This document shows positions 21,146 through 32,000 of a stretch of 64,000 nt of DNA, one piece after another; within the stretch, counting starts at the first letter, position 1, and each line of letters opens with the position of its first letter. The notes below the pieces were generated by a model. It was not told the origin of the DNA and searched no databases. It saw nothing but the letters and a program-made list of their open reading frames with translations. The stretch is from Triglochin maritima (Eukaryota; Streptophyta; Magnoliopsida; Alismatales; Juncaginaceae), in NCBI GenBank assembly GCA_963682175.1, contig OY821772.1, positions 60,162,925-60,226,924 on the forward strand, given 5' to 3'. A program made the position numbers and the translations under genes.

Positions 21146-22194
21146 GTAGTCTGCAGGGTCATCATGCTCCACGAGCCATGTGTCAACACGTATTGGGTCA
21201 TCATGCTCCACGAGCCATGTGTCAACACGCGGATCTCAAGGTTTGATGATGTGCGGGCACGCTATCGTACAAATCCACTGTGGATTGATTAGCGGATCAG
21301 GCTCCTGGGTGAGGTGACTACCAGCCTGAGGGGCTACGTAGGTCACTGCCCTGATTTTATAGTGGCGCGATTGGTGTTTGCGGCTCGTGGAGCCTGATGA
21401 CCTGGCAGACTTCGGTCTGGACCCGTCCGATGATGTGCTGGACGTATTGATGGACCACCATTGCAGCGCCGGTGATGCCGCCGATGTTGTTCCGGCGATG
21501 ATGATTGATGGGCCGATGATGATGTTCCAACTATGTTCCTCAGATGGGCACCTACTGAGATGATGATTGATGGACCGACCGAGTGACGACTCCGTTGGTG
21601 TGGTTTCGACCACGAAGTTACAGATCTGTTTCTTATGGCACGTACCTGGCGGATGCTCCTTGCCGAACCCCATGATTAGTGTAGCCGCGTGTGGGGAGTA
21701 TCACGTCTTGTTCCGTTAGACCGTATGTGTCTACGGTAGGTCTCCTCGGGAGACCCGATGATGATTGTCGTACTGATGTCCCATGTTACCCTTCGGGGGA
21801 ATTTTTTTCCTTACTGTTGCTGACATGACATGCTACTAATATGATAAGTTCATTTGTACTACTGCATGCATATAGGTGAGCTTGACATACGTGGTTTCCT
21901 TATGGAAACTCAGGCATTGTTGTTGCATCTTTTTCAGGACCGCTGTAGGTCTAGTTGGGTGGTGATCAGCGGGCGCGCGCATCTTGAGATCCTCTATTCG
22001 GACCACTAAGGTCGACATGATTACATTTATCTTCCTTTTGTTGTTCTGTTGTAATCATGTACCGTTTTGACAACTCTGATGTAATGTGGTGCACCGCTTA
22101 TAAGTTTTATGAGAAGTAACTGTCACGTCTTTGATTATTGAGTTCTATTGCCTTGATTATAAATTTTTAAATTTCCGCTGTTTCGGGATGTTAC
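21146..22194 (-). mobile_element. Gypsy-type LTR fragments; 5' LTR end at 22194 on minus strand
   Basis: Read on the minus strand from 22194 the sequence starts TGTAACATCCCGAAACAGCG, then passes through CATAAGGAAACCACGTATGT and GTCTCCCGAGGAGACC. The start and the AGTTTCCATAA...GAAACC...CGTATGTCAA block recur on the plus strand at 52259-52600. About 21146-21300 is the opposite-strand copy described above. Open frames such as 21236-21673 show no retroviral-type domain. It is non-coding LTR. Confidence 0.65.
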
Positions 22195-22302
22195 AAAAAC
22201 ATTCATTTATTACATGCAAAAAGGAGTTTGAAGTTTGTCAAAATATCTGATTATTTGTTTCCATCCGAAGTACCATCAAAAACATTTGGAAATATTGTTC
22301 CA

Positions 22303-22536
22303 TTATGCCTCTGACTTGCCGAGTTGGTTTGAAGCTTGAACACGGAAATCATAATTAATTTCTAGAGCTAAATTCAGGTTTATTGCAACTCCAACGTCCC
22401 AAAAAAGCCACACGAAATAGCATGTGAAGAAAATATGTTCAATCATTTCCGCTTCAATGCCACACGTTGGGTAAATATGATCAATCGAGATATAACATTT
22501 TATGATTCTATCCCTCAATGATAAGTTTAAGTTCAT
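22303..22536 (-). pseudogene. LINE fragment: zinc-binding domain of a reverse transcriptase (zf-RVT)
   Basis: The minus strand encodes YPTCGIEAEMIEHIFFTC followed by WLFWDVG, matching the C..C...H....C pattern and W at the C-terminal zinc-binding domain of plant LINE polyproteins. The rest of the protein is absent, so this is a relic. Confidence 0.65.
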
Positions 22537-22789
22537 ACATTACCCAAAGGAATATTTTTGACTTTAAGGGGTTATCTGAGCGCCAAAATTGATTAAATAG
22601 GGCCATTTAGTAGTTTGTAAAAACTACTTTTTTGGGGGCCATTTAGTAGTTTGCCAATACAACATTATTTTCCTATTGCAACGTTTAGTTTCCCAATGTA
22701 ACTTTTACTTTTCCAAAGGCAACTTTTGTTTTCTACCTGCAACCTTTAGATACAAAGGTAAAATGAAGAGTTCATTTTTTGTCATTTTA

Positions 22790-23175
22790 AACATATAAGT
22801 ATGTTTCTTTTAACATCTACGTCTGTCCTTTTTAACATAAGAGTTTATCCTTTTTAAGTACTGGTTTCTACTTTTTAAGTATGGTTTTGTCATTTTTAAC
22901 ATAAGAGTTGCTGTCTTTTTCCTTTTTAAGCATTGCTTCATCATTTTTTAAGTTATACTTGTTCCTTTTTAAGTTTTGTTTCGGTTTTTTAAAGTTATGT
23001 TTGTTCGTTTTTAGGTATTGTTTCATCCTTTTTAAGTTGTTTTTAATTTTTAAGTATTGCTTCATCCTTTTTAAGTTATGTTTGTTCATTTTTAAGTTGT
23101 GTTTTCTTTTTAAGTTTCTATTTTCCTTTTTAGGTTGTTGTTTTTTCATTTTTAAGTTTGTGTTTTTCCTTTTCA
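22790..23175. repeat. Low-complexity TTTTTAAG-word array
   Basis: Irregular repeats of 14 to 35 bp built on TTTTTAAGTTATGTTTGTTC / TTTTTAAGTATTGCTTCATCC-like words. Lysine-rich (minus) and phenylalanine-rich (plus) ORFs of about 100 codons are by-products. Confidence 0.8.
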
Positions 23176-23284
23176 AGAACACGAAATCAAACCTAATACC
23201 GTGAAAATAAATTAGAAACCTCTAAAAATTAATGTCAAAGACAAACTAACTTTAAACAAGAACAAACTTTTCAAAATAACATCG

Positions 23285-23530
23285 AAAAACCAAGATCGAT
23301 CCATCACATAACAAAACCAAAAACTTCAAATCAACCACAAAGAAATAAACTTTTCCGCAAAAACTCAACACAAAAAAACTCAAATCAGCTACACAGAACC
23401 ACACTTCAAAAAAATCAAGACCAATCAATCATAGAACAAAACCAAAAACTTCAAATCATCCACGAAACCAAACTTTCCCAAAAACATCACACTAAAAACT
23501 CAAATCAGCTACAAAGAACCACATTCCTCA
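23285..23530. repeat. Diverged tandem duplication, period about 127 bp
   Basis: AACAAAACCAAAAACTTCAA and CTCAAATCAGCTAC... recur in the same order in two neighbouring units, starting near 23293 and 23420. Confidence 0.7.
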
Positions 23531-23747
23531 TCATTCTCGCCTCGAGACAAACTCCAACGCCGACCACTTTCTCCGCCTCCTCATCGCCAACCAACTACGT
23601 TGTGACGTCCTATCAACATCGTCGGCGTCCCACCTCCTCCAGACTCACTCCCGTGTCGTGTCCCTCAACATCTTTTTTACCGATCTCGCCTTCCACCGGG
23701 AGAAATTGATGGAGAATGAAAGGCTGAGGGTTAATGGAAGGTTTTGA
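23496..23747 (+). other. Open, exon-like segment of unknown origin
   Basis: About 84 codons without a stop after TAA at 23493-23495, with a GC-rich middle (23530-23710) that contrasts with the flanks. It contains HFLRLLIANQLRCDVLST and VVSLNIFFTDLAFHREK and then stops at TGA 23745-23747. There is no early ATG. It could be the last exon of a lost or unrecognised gene, or chance. I do not recognise the family. Confidence 0.25.
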
Positions 23748-24318
23748 GGAGATATGTATGGTGGAAACCAAATGTCACATAGTTTAACGTGCGTGTTATG
23801 TGACACAAAATAAATAAATAATATATGATTTAATTAATCTTTAGTTTTTACTTACTTGATTGACCACGTCAAACGACATCCCAGACGCATCGCGTCAACA
23901 AATCATTTTTCTTTTTTTAGGGTCCAATGTCACTTATTCGGTACGTTAGTCGGCGAGAATTCCATGTACGTCAGATAAAGTTGATATGTTGGTCCTCCGT
24001 CATGGAGTTATTAAATCGTCTTCTAAACCATGACGCCCAGAAAGGTTTTTTTTTATCCTCCCTTGCTAACGTTCCTCCTCCCTTTTCCTGTGGAATTTGT
24101 TCTTCATGTTGTGATTTTCATATAATTGGCTTACTTTTAAGTTCTACTAAGTGGGGATTATGAGATTGTAGTTTTTGTGCTTCTGGAGAAGCTTTCCAAC
24201 TCCCATGTTCTGTGCTAATAAACCACTTCCAGCAATATTATTACTTAAACCATGAAACATGTGTATGTAAATTGTAGTTTTTCTGTTCAGAATATGAGGT
24301 ATCAAAGTCTACTACATG
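23748..24318. other. Intergenic, nothing recognised
   Basis: AT-rich spacer downstream of the minus-strand gene that ends at 24319, probably including its 3' UTR. Confidence 0.4.
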
Positions 24319-26284
24319 CTATAAAAACCAAGTCCATGATTCCAAGAATGGGAAAACAGCTATCAACAACCTCAGGAACAATGGTGTATCCTTCCTTCGT
24401 CTCCTCGTGGACATTCTTCCTGTATTCATTGACTGCCCTCCGGTCACCGAACCAGTGGTTCTCCGCGGCCTCTCTTGCCAATGTGAACTTGCCTTTGACC
24501 CCCTATTCTTATCTAAATCGTCCCAACCTCCAAAGCTGCTTGTGCGAGGTTCTTCACGTACACTGCCTGCTGTGGCCCAAGACTGATAGTTCTGTCTCAC
24601 TTCGTTAGCTCTAGCACTTTTTTCTTCTTCATCTTCCTCCTTCCGTAAAATCATTATACGACCTGTAGAACGGTCTTCTTTTTCTTTTGGACCTCGATGC
24701 TGGCCTTTGTCTTTCTTTTCCCCAAAGACCTTCGAATGCTAGCGACATTGCTGACTGTCCCAGGGGCAGAGCCATTGCCATTAGGAAAGCCTTGGGTCCT
24801 GTTGCAATAAGCATTGAGGCAACAATGGCTGGTAGAAAATAACCGTATGATTTGAACACCTGCCAACCATGAATTTTTTTCAACCAATTAGGGTCCATTG
24901 CAATCACAAAATTCTGGTAAGACATAATAATATGTCTGTAGTATCAAAGCTGAATAGTCATCCTGATAATGAATACAAATTACAAACTACGATGAGTAGG
25001 CAAAAGAAGGTGAGTGAAGATGGAACGAGAGTAACCTAGTATTTGGCTTTGCTTATTCCTAATCTTGCCCTTCTATTGTATGCCCACTTAATGAGATTTG
25101 TTGGCAACCCGACTGGTAAGACAAAAATCAGAGTGCGATGGACAAAATGAGACATGAATAACCACTAGAAACATCATCCAGTGGGTCAATGATCAATGAA
25201 GGAAACACAATGATGCCTCCACACATTAATTCAACGACTATAGGAACAATGATGAAGGCTCTAATCACATAAACTAGTTGGGATGGGCTACCTCGATCCA
25301 GAGGATCTATAACTATAAATCCAAATTATCGATTCACTTGATTACAAGTTAGTCGTAGAACCAGAAATTTCATGGAGTGCTGCTTAAATATGATAGTAAA
25401 AGAATCATAATACACAAGGTTCAACTTCCACAAGAAATTACAATTAACCTCGAGAAGGTTACTTGTCTTGCACACGAATCATGATTGTGTCGTCACTAAC
25501 CCTGTCAAGTGGAAAACCCTCAATACAATATACAAAATTCTCGTTCATCAAACAATCCTTCACTGGATTCCCACTACAAATAGTGCTCAATGAAGTTCAA
25601 ATAACACAACCGTCTTTTCTCCAAAAGGTGTATAGGTACTCAATCATCACACGCATGACGCTTGGGATCAATCATCGGTCCTAGTTAATTCAAGACTATG
25701 AATCTACTCTACGATAACCCTCATTTTAAATATCAAACATCCCAAACATGCGAATGAGACTGGAATTCGATCTCTCATTTTGACTACCTCAATACATGAT
25801 ATCTCCAAAATGAGCTAACCCCAATTGTCAGTTGGGGTTTTATTGATGTTATGAGGAAACACAAGCATGACTACTGGTATTAAGTTTCTGTTTCAGCATT
25901 AATAAAACTTTCATCAAACTCTAACTAAACATGCAGAACACACTTCTTTGCTAGAAGAAGAAAAAGAATTTTTACAACAACAAAAAAAAAAGTAGAAGCG
26001 GTGACCTTAAAAATCCAGAATTTGTCCCACCAACCGTCTTCCTCCTCATCGTCGTCGAAGTGGTCCTCGTCCTCCTCTTCCTCGAGGTCATCGGACCACC
26101 ACCTCCTCCGGTTCTTCTCCTTCTCCTTCTCCCGGAAACCGAAGCGTCCGGAGCGCAAGTCCTCGGCATTGGAGCCCCAGGAGGCGTTGCTCCCGCCGGC
26201 GCCAGGGCGGAGTCTAGGGTTTGGGGTTGGGACGGAGGGAGGCGATGGGAGGAGGGGTAAGGATAGGGTTGCGATCATCCTCAC
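24319..26284 (-). CDS. Uncharacterised, probably plastid-targeted membrane protein; exon 2 carries a one-base frameshift
   Basis: Exon 1 is 26284-26006 (93 codons) and exon 2 is 24859-24319, joined ...WWDKFWIFK | VFKSYGYFLPA with GT...AG borders. The N-terminus is rich in S/P/G/N/R like a transit peptide and is followed by an acidic block (LEEEEDEDHFDDDEEEDG). Exon 2 starts with a hydrophobic pair of segments containing ATGPKAFLMAMALPLGQSA, then a basic linker. It ends in a second hydrophobic stretch, LFLRLLIAVFPFLESW. Exon 2 is 541 nt, one more than a multiple of three. At about 24633-24644 the frame ending ...SYNDFTE must shift by one base to enter EEDEEEKSARANEVRQNYQS, so either one G is extra (pseudogene or allele) or the assembly is wrong. 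This layout matches an uncharacterised conserved plant family as far as I can recall; no function is claimed. Confidence 0.7.
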
Positions 26285-28680
26285 CGTTCGTGCCGATTCC
26301 GAGTTATTATCATGTCTGGAGAAACAAGTCGTCGTGTTTGGACTGTGTGAGTACAGAAAAGAGGGAGGAACAAATTGGAATTTTTATTTTGGGTAAATTA
26401 CAGATGCACCGTTCAACTATTTTGTTTACTTCTTCACCTTCTGAATTTTGTTTCGGAACATTTTACCATGTTCTTTGTTGATAGTATCTTGATTTTTAAC
26501 ATATTCATTGTCTTCTTAAATCTTCTAGTGTTGCTTTCCTCAAATATTCATAATCCCAACTTTCTAACAAGGTAAATTTTTATATTGCTTGGATTTGTTT
26601 GGATTTGTTCCAACGTGATATAAAATTAATGTCAAATTGATACAATTTGAACAAAATCTAATCTAATGTAATTTTATTTTAATTTAAAAATAATATGATT
26701 ATTAGTATTTGTGAAACACAACATAGAAAAACGAGATTTACGATGAATATGTCGGAAACCAACAAATTTCTTTGGAGATGGGCAAAGTATTAATAAATAA
26801 AATTCTATGCGATAATCTTCAATTTTGTGTGAATTATACATTGCAAAGATAATTTAGAAGTTAGAGTTCCTATTCCCTCGAAATTATCATCCTCCAAAAA
26901 CTTTGAAAACAAGTTTTTATTCATTCAAAATCTCTCTTTGTTTTCCCCCTCTTATGAGGTATTGGTTGTCGTCATCTCTTTAAGGGACCAAATCACCAAA
27001 GTCATTATTTATCAATTAAGATGATTAAGGTGTCATAAAAAAGATGAAGGGCCGTCTAAATATAAATGATGAAAGACCCTAAAATAAAGGTTTGGTAAAA
27101 TAAACTTACCCAAATGTTATTATTACTCCAATATGTTAATTATTTATTTAAACTTTTCTACACAACTAGCTCCTATAAAAAATCGGATATCCATGGAAGC
27201 GTAGTTCGGGAGGGTTGATTGCACTTTTAAATTTCAAGGTAAATAACATGATTAATTTGGGGTGGGGGGATTATAAAATGTTGAAGTGCAAATAACATGA
27301 GTTGAGTGAAATAAGTAAATAGTTCAGGTAGACAATTGTAAATTAAGTAAGTGGAAGAAATCAGTAATGACATTTGTTTAGGATGACTAATTGAAAATTA
27401 CTTTACAAAAAAAACAACAACTGCTGTTTGACCATTAGAGTGGATAAGTCAAATATTTATTCGGTGGATAAGATAGAGAAGTTTGAAAATAGTAAGTTGG
27501 GTCTCACAACCTTCAACTTTATTTGGCATGTCGTTTTTGAACCTCCGAATCACTACTCTCATCTCACCACAACCACAATTCGCCGTAGAAACACCATTTC
27601 TGTTCCCACTCCTGTTGAATATATACATCCTACCATTGACTTCCCATTTCATTATGATCCAGTGACCCGAATTGTAGGAAAATCACTTTTTTTTCAACTA
27701 TCTCCTCGATTCAACATCACGACAATATTTTGATCTATATTTCCTTTTTTACTTAATTAGTTCTCTCTCTCTCTCTATCTAAATTCCTAAATCTTCAATT
27801 GAACACTAAAGGGAGGGAGTTGGCGAGAGACATTTTGGATCTCTGCTCGAGGATTCCTAGTTCTAGCCGAAGAAATTGTGTTTTTCGGCTTTGATGGGGG
27901 CAAAGTTGAGGTAATGTACGGGTAAATGGATTTTCATTTTCTAAAAAAAGGAGATAATAAGATTTACTCCAAAATTGACGATTTAAAATATTAGGGTCAA
28001 ACTCTAGTGAGCCCAGAGCTCATCAAATTTAGTTTAAACCTCATAATATCTCATCATTGGATTTTATTTACAGTTAATCTCACCATTCATTAGCATAACC
28101 ATTTTTTTTCTTAATATACCTTACAATTTGAAATGAGTAGTGGATATTGTGGTGGTTTAATTTAGAAAAATTAAGCTCTGGGCTCACTTGAGAATTTCTG
28201 TAAAATATTATATCAAACATTAAATATAAATCAAGAAATTAAAAAAATCGTGTTATTTTACGAACATTACGATGAGATCCACTTGTTAAACAAAAATAGA
28301 TGGGAAATAGACGTGTGTGTTGTTATATAGATCCACCGTTAGATTTGACTCATTCTTATAGCTAGTGGCGGTGCCACGTAAGTCCATGGAAGTCCTCAAT
28401 TTCGAATTTTGCCTCGTAAAAATATATTAATTACGATTTTACCTTTATATTTTTAAATTCACGTAATTAGGTATACACTAATTGGATTACATGTTCCTTA
28501 AGTTTTGATTTTACCAAACTAAATGTACTCATATTAGATTTTTAAACTCCTTAAATAATTTACAAGAAAAGTCATACAAATTGTGAGACCGCAGTACAGA
28601 GGCGTGTTGGAAGGGGATTCCAATATATCAGATAAAAAGCCGATACAAGCGGGACCAAAGTTAAAAGCCCAACTCGAACC
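26285..28680. other. AT-rich spacer between divergent genes
   Basis: Probably holds the promoter of the minus-strand gene near 26285-26450. The rest shows no exon-like signal apart from the weak zinc-finger-like segment at 27449-27652. Confidence 0.4.
27449..27652 (-). pseudogene. Possible degenerate GRF-type zinc-finger segment
   Basis: The minus strand reads CGCGEMRVVIRRFKNDMPNK then VEGCE, loosely like plant zf-GRF domains (C.CG...N..R.F.GC). Those small domains are often found in transposon-associated genes. The key spacing is only partly kept and no further domain follows. Confidence 0.25.
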
Positions 28681-28870
28681 CTAACCCATTCCCTCTGCCA
28701 GCACAGCACAGCACAGCACAGCACGCGGCCACATCACACCACGCCACCCTCGTCCTAACCCTAACCTTCAACCTCTCACTCTCGCCGGCGCCCTCCGCCA
28801 CCTTCTTCGCCGATTCACCTCCCCCTACGTTTCCTCCATCGACCCCCCAATGGTTCAATTTCGCCTTTCC
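28681..28870 (+). promoter_or_regulatory. Likely 5' UTR/promoter region of the AMBRA1-like gene
   Basis: GC-rich island in AT-rich DNA with CCCTAACCC-type telo-box words at 28679 and 28757 and five CAGCA units at 28699-28724. A 5'-UTR intron with its acceptor near 28953 (TATGTAG/GATCG) would link it to the start codon at 29011. The intron is inferred. Confidence 0.4.
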
Positions 28871-29010
28871 TCCGACACCACTGCTTAATTTAATTAATTT
28901 AATTTAATTTCCAAGTCTGATAACATTTCGAAGTGAATTGCGGAAATTATGTAGGATCGAGGTCTCTGCTAGTCGTCTTCTAGCTTTACCCTTGGAGACG
29001 GAGAGGAGAG

Positions 29011-32000
29011 ATGAGTAAATCTTGGATAGACGATGCGCACGCGTCGACCTCCGATGTGCACAATCTCATGCCTGGGAGATTCGAATCGCGGATGAGAACA
29101 CCGAGAGGGTAATCAAATCCACTGATTTTTTATGGTCATTTTGAAGTTTCAAGATTCTGTAGTTCTGGTAATAGTACTTTGGATTGCTAGACGCCTTAAG
29201 TGTAATTTAAGATGCTGGTTGATCCTAATTTAATGAGATCAGATGGATGTTTCAAACGATTGAGTCGGTTAGGACACTTTTGATCTTCTCGTAATGCAAT
29301 TTATTGTCAAATTTCGCTGTGGAGTGCAAACTTTCTCCTACCAACCTCTTGTTTCTTCAAGCTGAGCAATATAATGTACGGTTCAGAGAATATTTGATGG
29401 TTCCAAAACCAAAATGATCTGGTAAATTATATGCTCCTCAGTCATTCTAGGATTCAGGGATCAGGGACATGTTCCACTTCTTACTTATATGTTTTGACTG
29501 TTGAATCAGCATCAACTTGTAGTATCTTTTGGTAAATCAAATGGTGAGTTGCTAGTTTATCTCCGTAGCATATTCCTGATTTTTTTTCTTCCAGTTGTAC
29601 AAACATATGGAACCTGCTTACATGGAGGGAGATCTCTCCACAAGCAAAACGTGTGCACAGAAGTTCATTAGCAGAATCATCCAAGTGGAGAAGCAATTCA
29701 ATTGGGCCCAAATATGAAGTTATCGCAGCGAAGCAAGCTTTCAGTTCATGGTATCATGCTTAAATTATAACCAATTGCCTTTCTAACAAATGGCTGAATT
29801 TTTCTTCTTAAATTCTTCCAGGGTTGAGGCTGAATCGTTGAAGCATTTGTCAGCTAAATATTGCCCACTAATGCCTCCCCCAAGGTCCACAATTGCCGCT
29901 GCATTTAGCTCTGATGGAAGGACACTTGCTTCCACACAGTAAGTTGATGGAATGCCATTGGTTACATTTGCATCTTTCGCTGTCATTTTAATTTTTCCTG
30001 TTGATGCGAATTTGTTTTGTTTGCAGCGGTGATCATACAGTTAAAATAATAGATTGTTTGACTGGAAGTTGTATACAAGTTTTGAGCGGCCACCGACGGA
30101 CTCCATGGGTGGTATGTTTATGATTGCCGATTGCAATCTTTATACTTGTCATATATAATTTAACACATATACTTGGGCCTATATCAGTATATAAGGACTA
30201 CGCCATATCTTTTAATTTAGTTCACTGATAAACAATACTATTAATAACCCCTTAATCAGAAATATGTTGGTATAAAGCATAAACTAACAAATTTGCATAA
30301 ATGGAAGCATATAATTAAACAGTAATTGTAAATTGAGTTAAAATGTCCAGGAATAAAGATATAGATTAGTGAAGAAATAAACTTATCCGTGGACGAACAC
30401 TTAAGCTGGACGTAGGCAAAGTCAGTTTGATTAGTAGCTGCTCAGGCTGAGGATGAGACTTGTTCCTCTCTTACACAGGTGCTCAACTCGACCAACATGG
30501 AGCACCTTGTCTAACCAACACCTTAACAACATTGGTTGCGTCACGTGTGAGGTCTTCAACTTCCTGTGGACCTGGAGTGTCATCTTATCATGTATTTGCC
30601 TCGGTTTCGCGAGATGAACCATAGTTTTTTGTTGCATTTAGTTAGCACCTACCGTTCTTTTGATTTTCATAGTATATATTTGATGTTTCATAAACCTTTT
30701 CATCCAATGTTTTTTTCTTTTGATATTTATAATGATATTACAAAATATATTATTTTATATTTGATTTCAGATTTGAAATTTTGAACAGAAAGTAAACCAC
30801 TGAGATTCTATCATATGTATATATGCCTTGTAACTTGGATAGGGTACATACGGTGGTGCCATTAATTTAGTACTCCAGACTGTACCTTTTAACATCGAAG
30901 ATTAAGTTTATTGGTTTAATATTTTATTTTATTTGGAGAATTAGTGTCGGAGATTTGTTCATTTTTTCCTACCTGAAAGGAATACCGAGTGTTTCATCAA
31001 TGTTAGGTAAATATTAGAATCTTATATAAAGATATGATACATAACTTTTATGCCTTTGTCAAATACATGCATTACCTTATTTCTGACGGATGAGTGAAGA
31101 ATATTGCAAGTGTGTCATGCACCTAAGCGGCATATAAAGTTTGGCTGTATTGCTGGTGTTAAAGAGGACCTTTTCGAGTCTTCTTAATTCTTGCAAAAAA
31201 TTACCTATGAAAACTGTGAGGCACTTACTGTTGTTTGATTTGAATAATATTTGAAAAGGAAATAATAACAATTAATCTTGATTCTTGAAAAGGAAATGAT
31301 AGAAGATATACCCTCTTCTGAAAGCAAATTTAGTAAACTACTAGATATCTATGTACTTCTAATCAGACCACTTTTGTTAGTTGAAGTTCTATATCTTTCT
31401 TAAGCGTTATCTCTCATAACTACAGTTATGATTAAGTTTTGCAGATAGACTTGACTATACTTCAATAAAAGAACATGTCTAATATATCTATGGATTAGGG
31501 CTTAAGCTTCCAAAATAGCTAAGACAAGAAGATTAACATTCAAGTATCAAATTGTGTCCCAGACTTAAATTTCATCATCTATTCCTAGATATAAAACAAA
31601 CTCAAGTACATCGGTTCATCTCCTCATTTTTGAAATTGCCTTTTAATTTAATTTGTTGTTTTCGACTATTAATTAATAAACTTTAGAAATAAGAAGACAT
31701 CTAATTCCTCAATTCTCTGAAAATATGGTTCAAAGAACTTAAAATTTGGTTTAGCAACACATTTATTTCATGCTGGCTGCATCACTTCCCAATGTGTCTT
31801 GCTATTGCAAATTTTTAGATAATGCTTTGTTGGTGTCTATCCAGTCATATTCATGTGACCTACTCTATTTTCTTGGTCAATGTGCAACAGTATCACATAT
31901 AGGTTTGTTTAGTTTACATATTTATTTGTCTGGTTGCCCCTTTCGAGCTGATTATCCCAGATTATTTTTTGTTTGGTTGATTTTCTTTCTTTCTGAAAGT

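Noticed and set aside
21236..21673. 145-codon minus-strand ORF
   Set aside because: Lies inside a gypsy-type LTR and shows no gag, protease, RT or integrase feature.
22868..23204. Lysine-rich and phenylalanine-rich ORFs of about 100 codons
   Set aside because: By-products of the TTTTTAAG low-complexity array.
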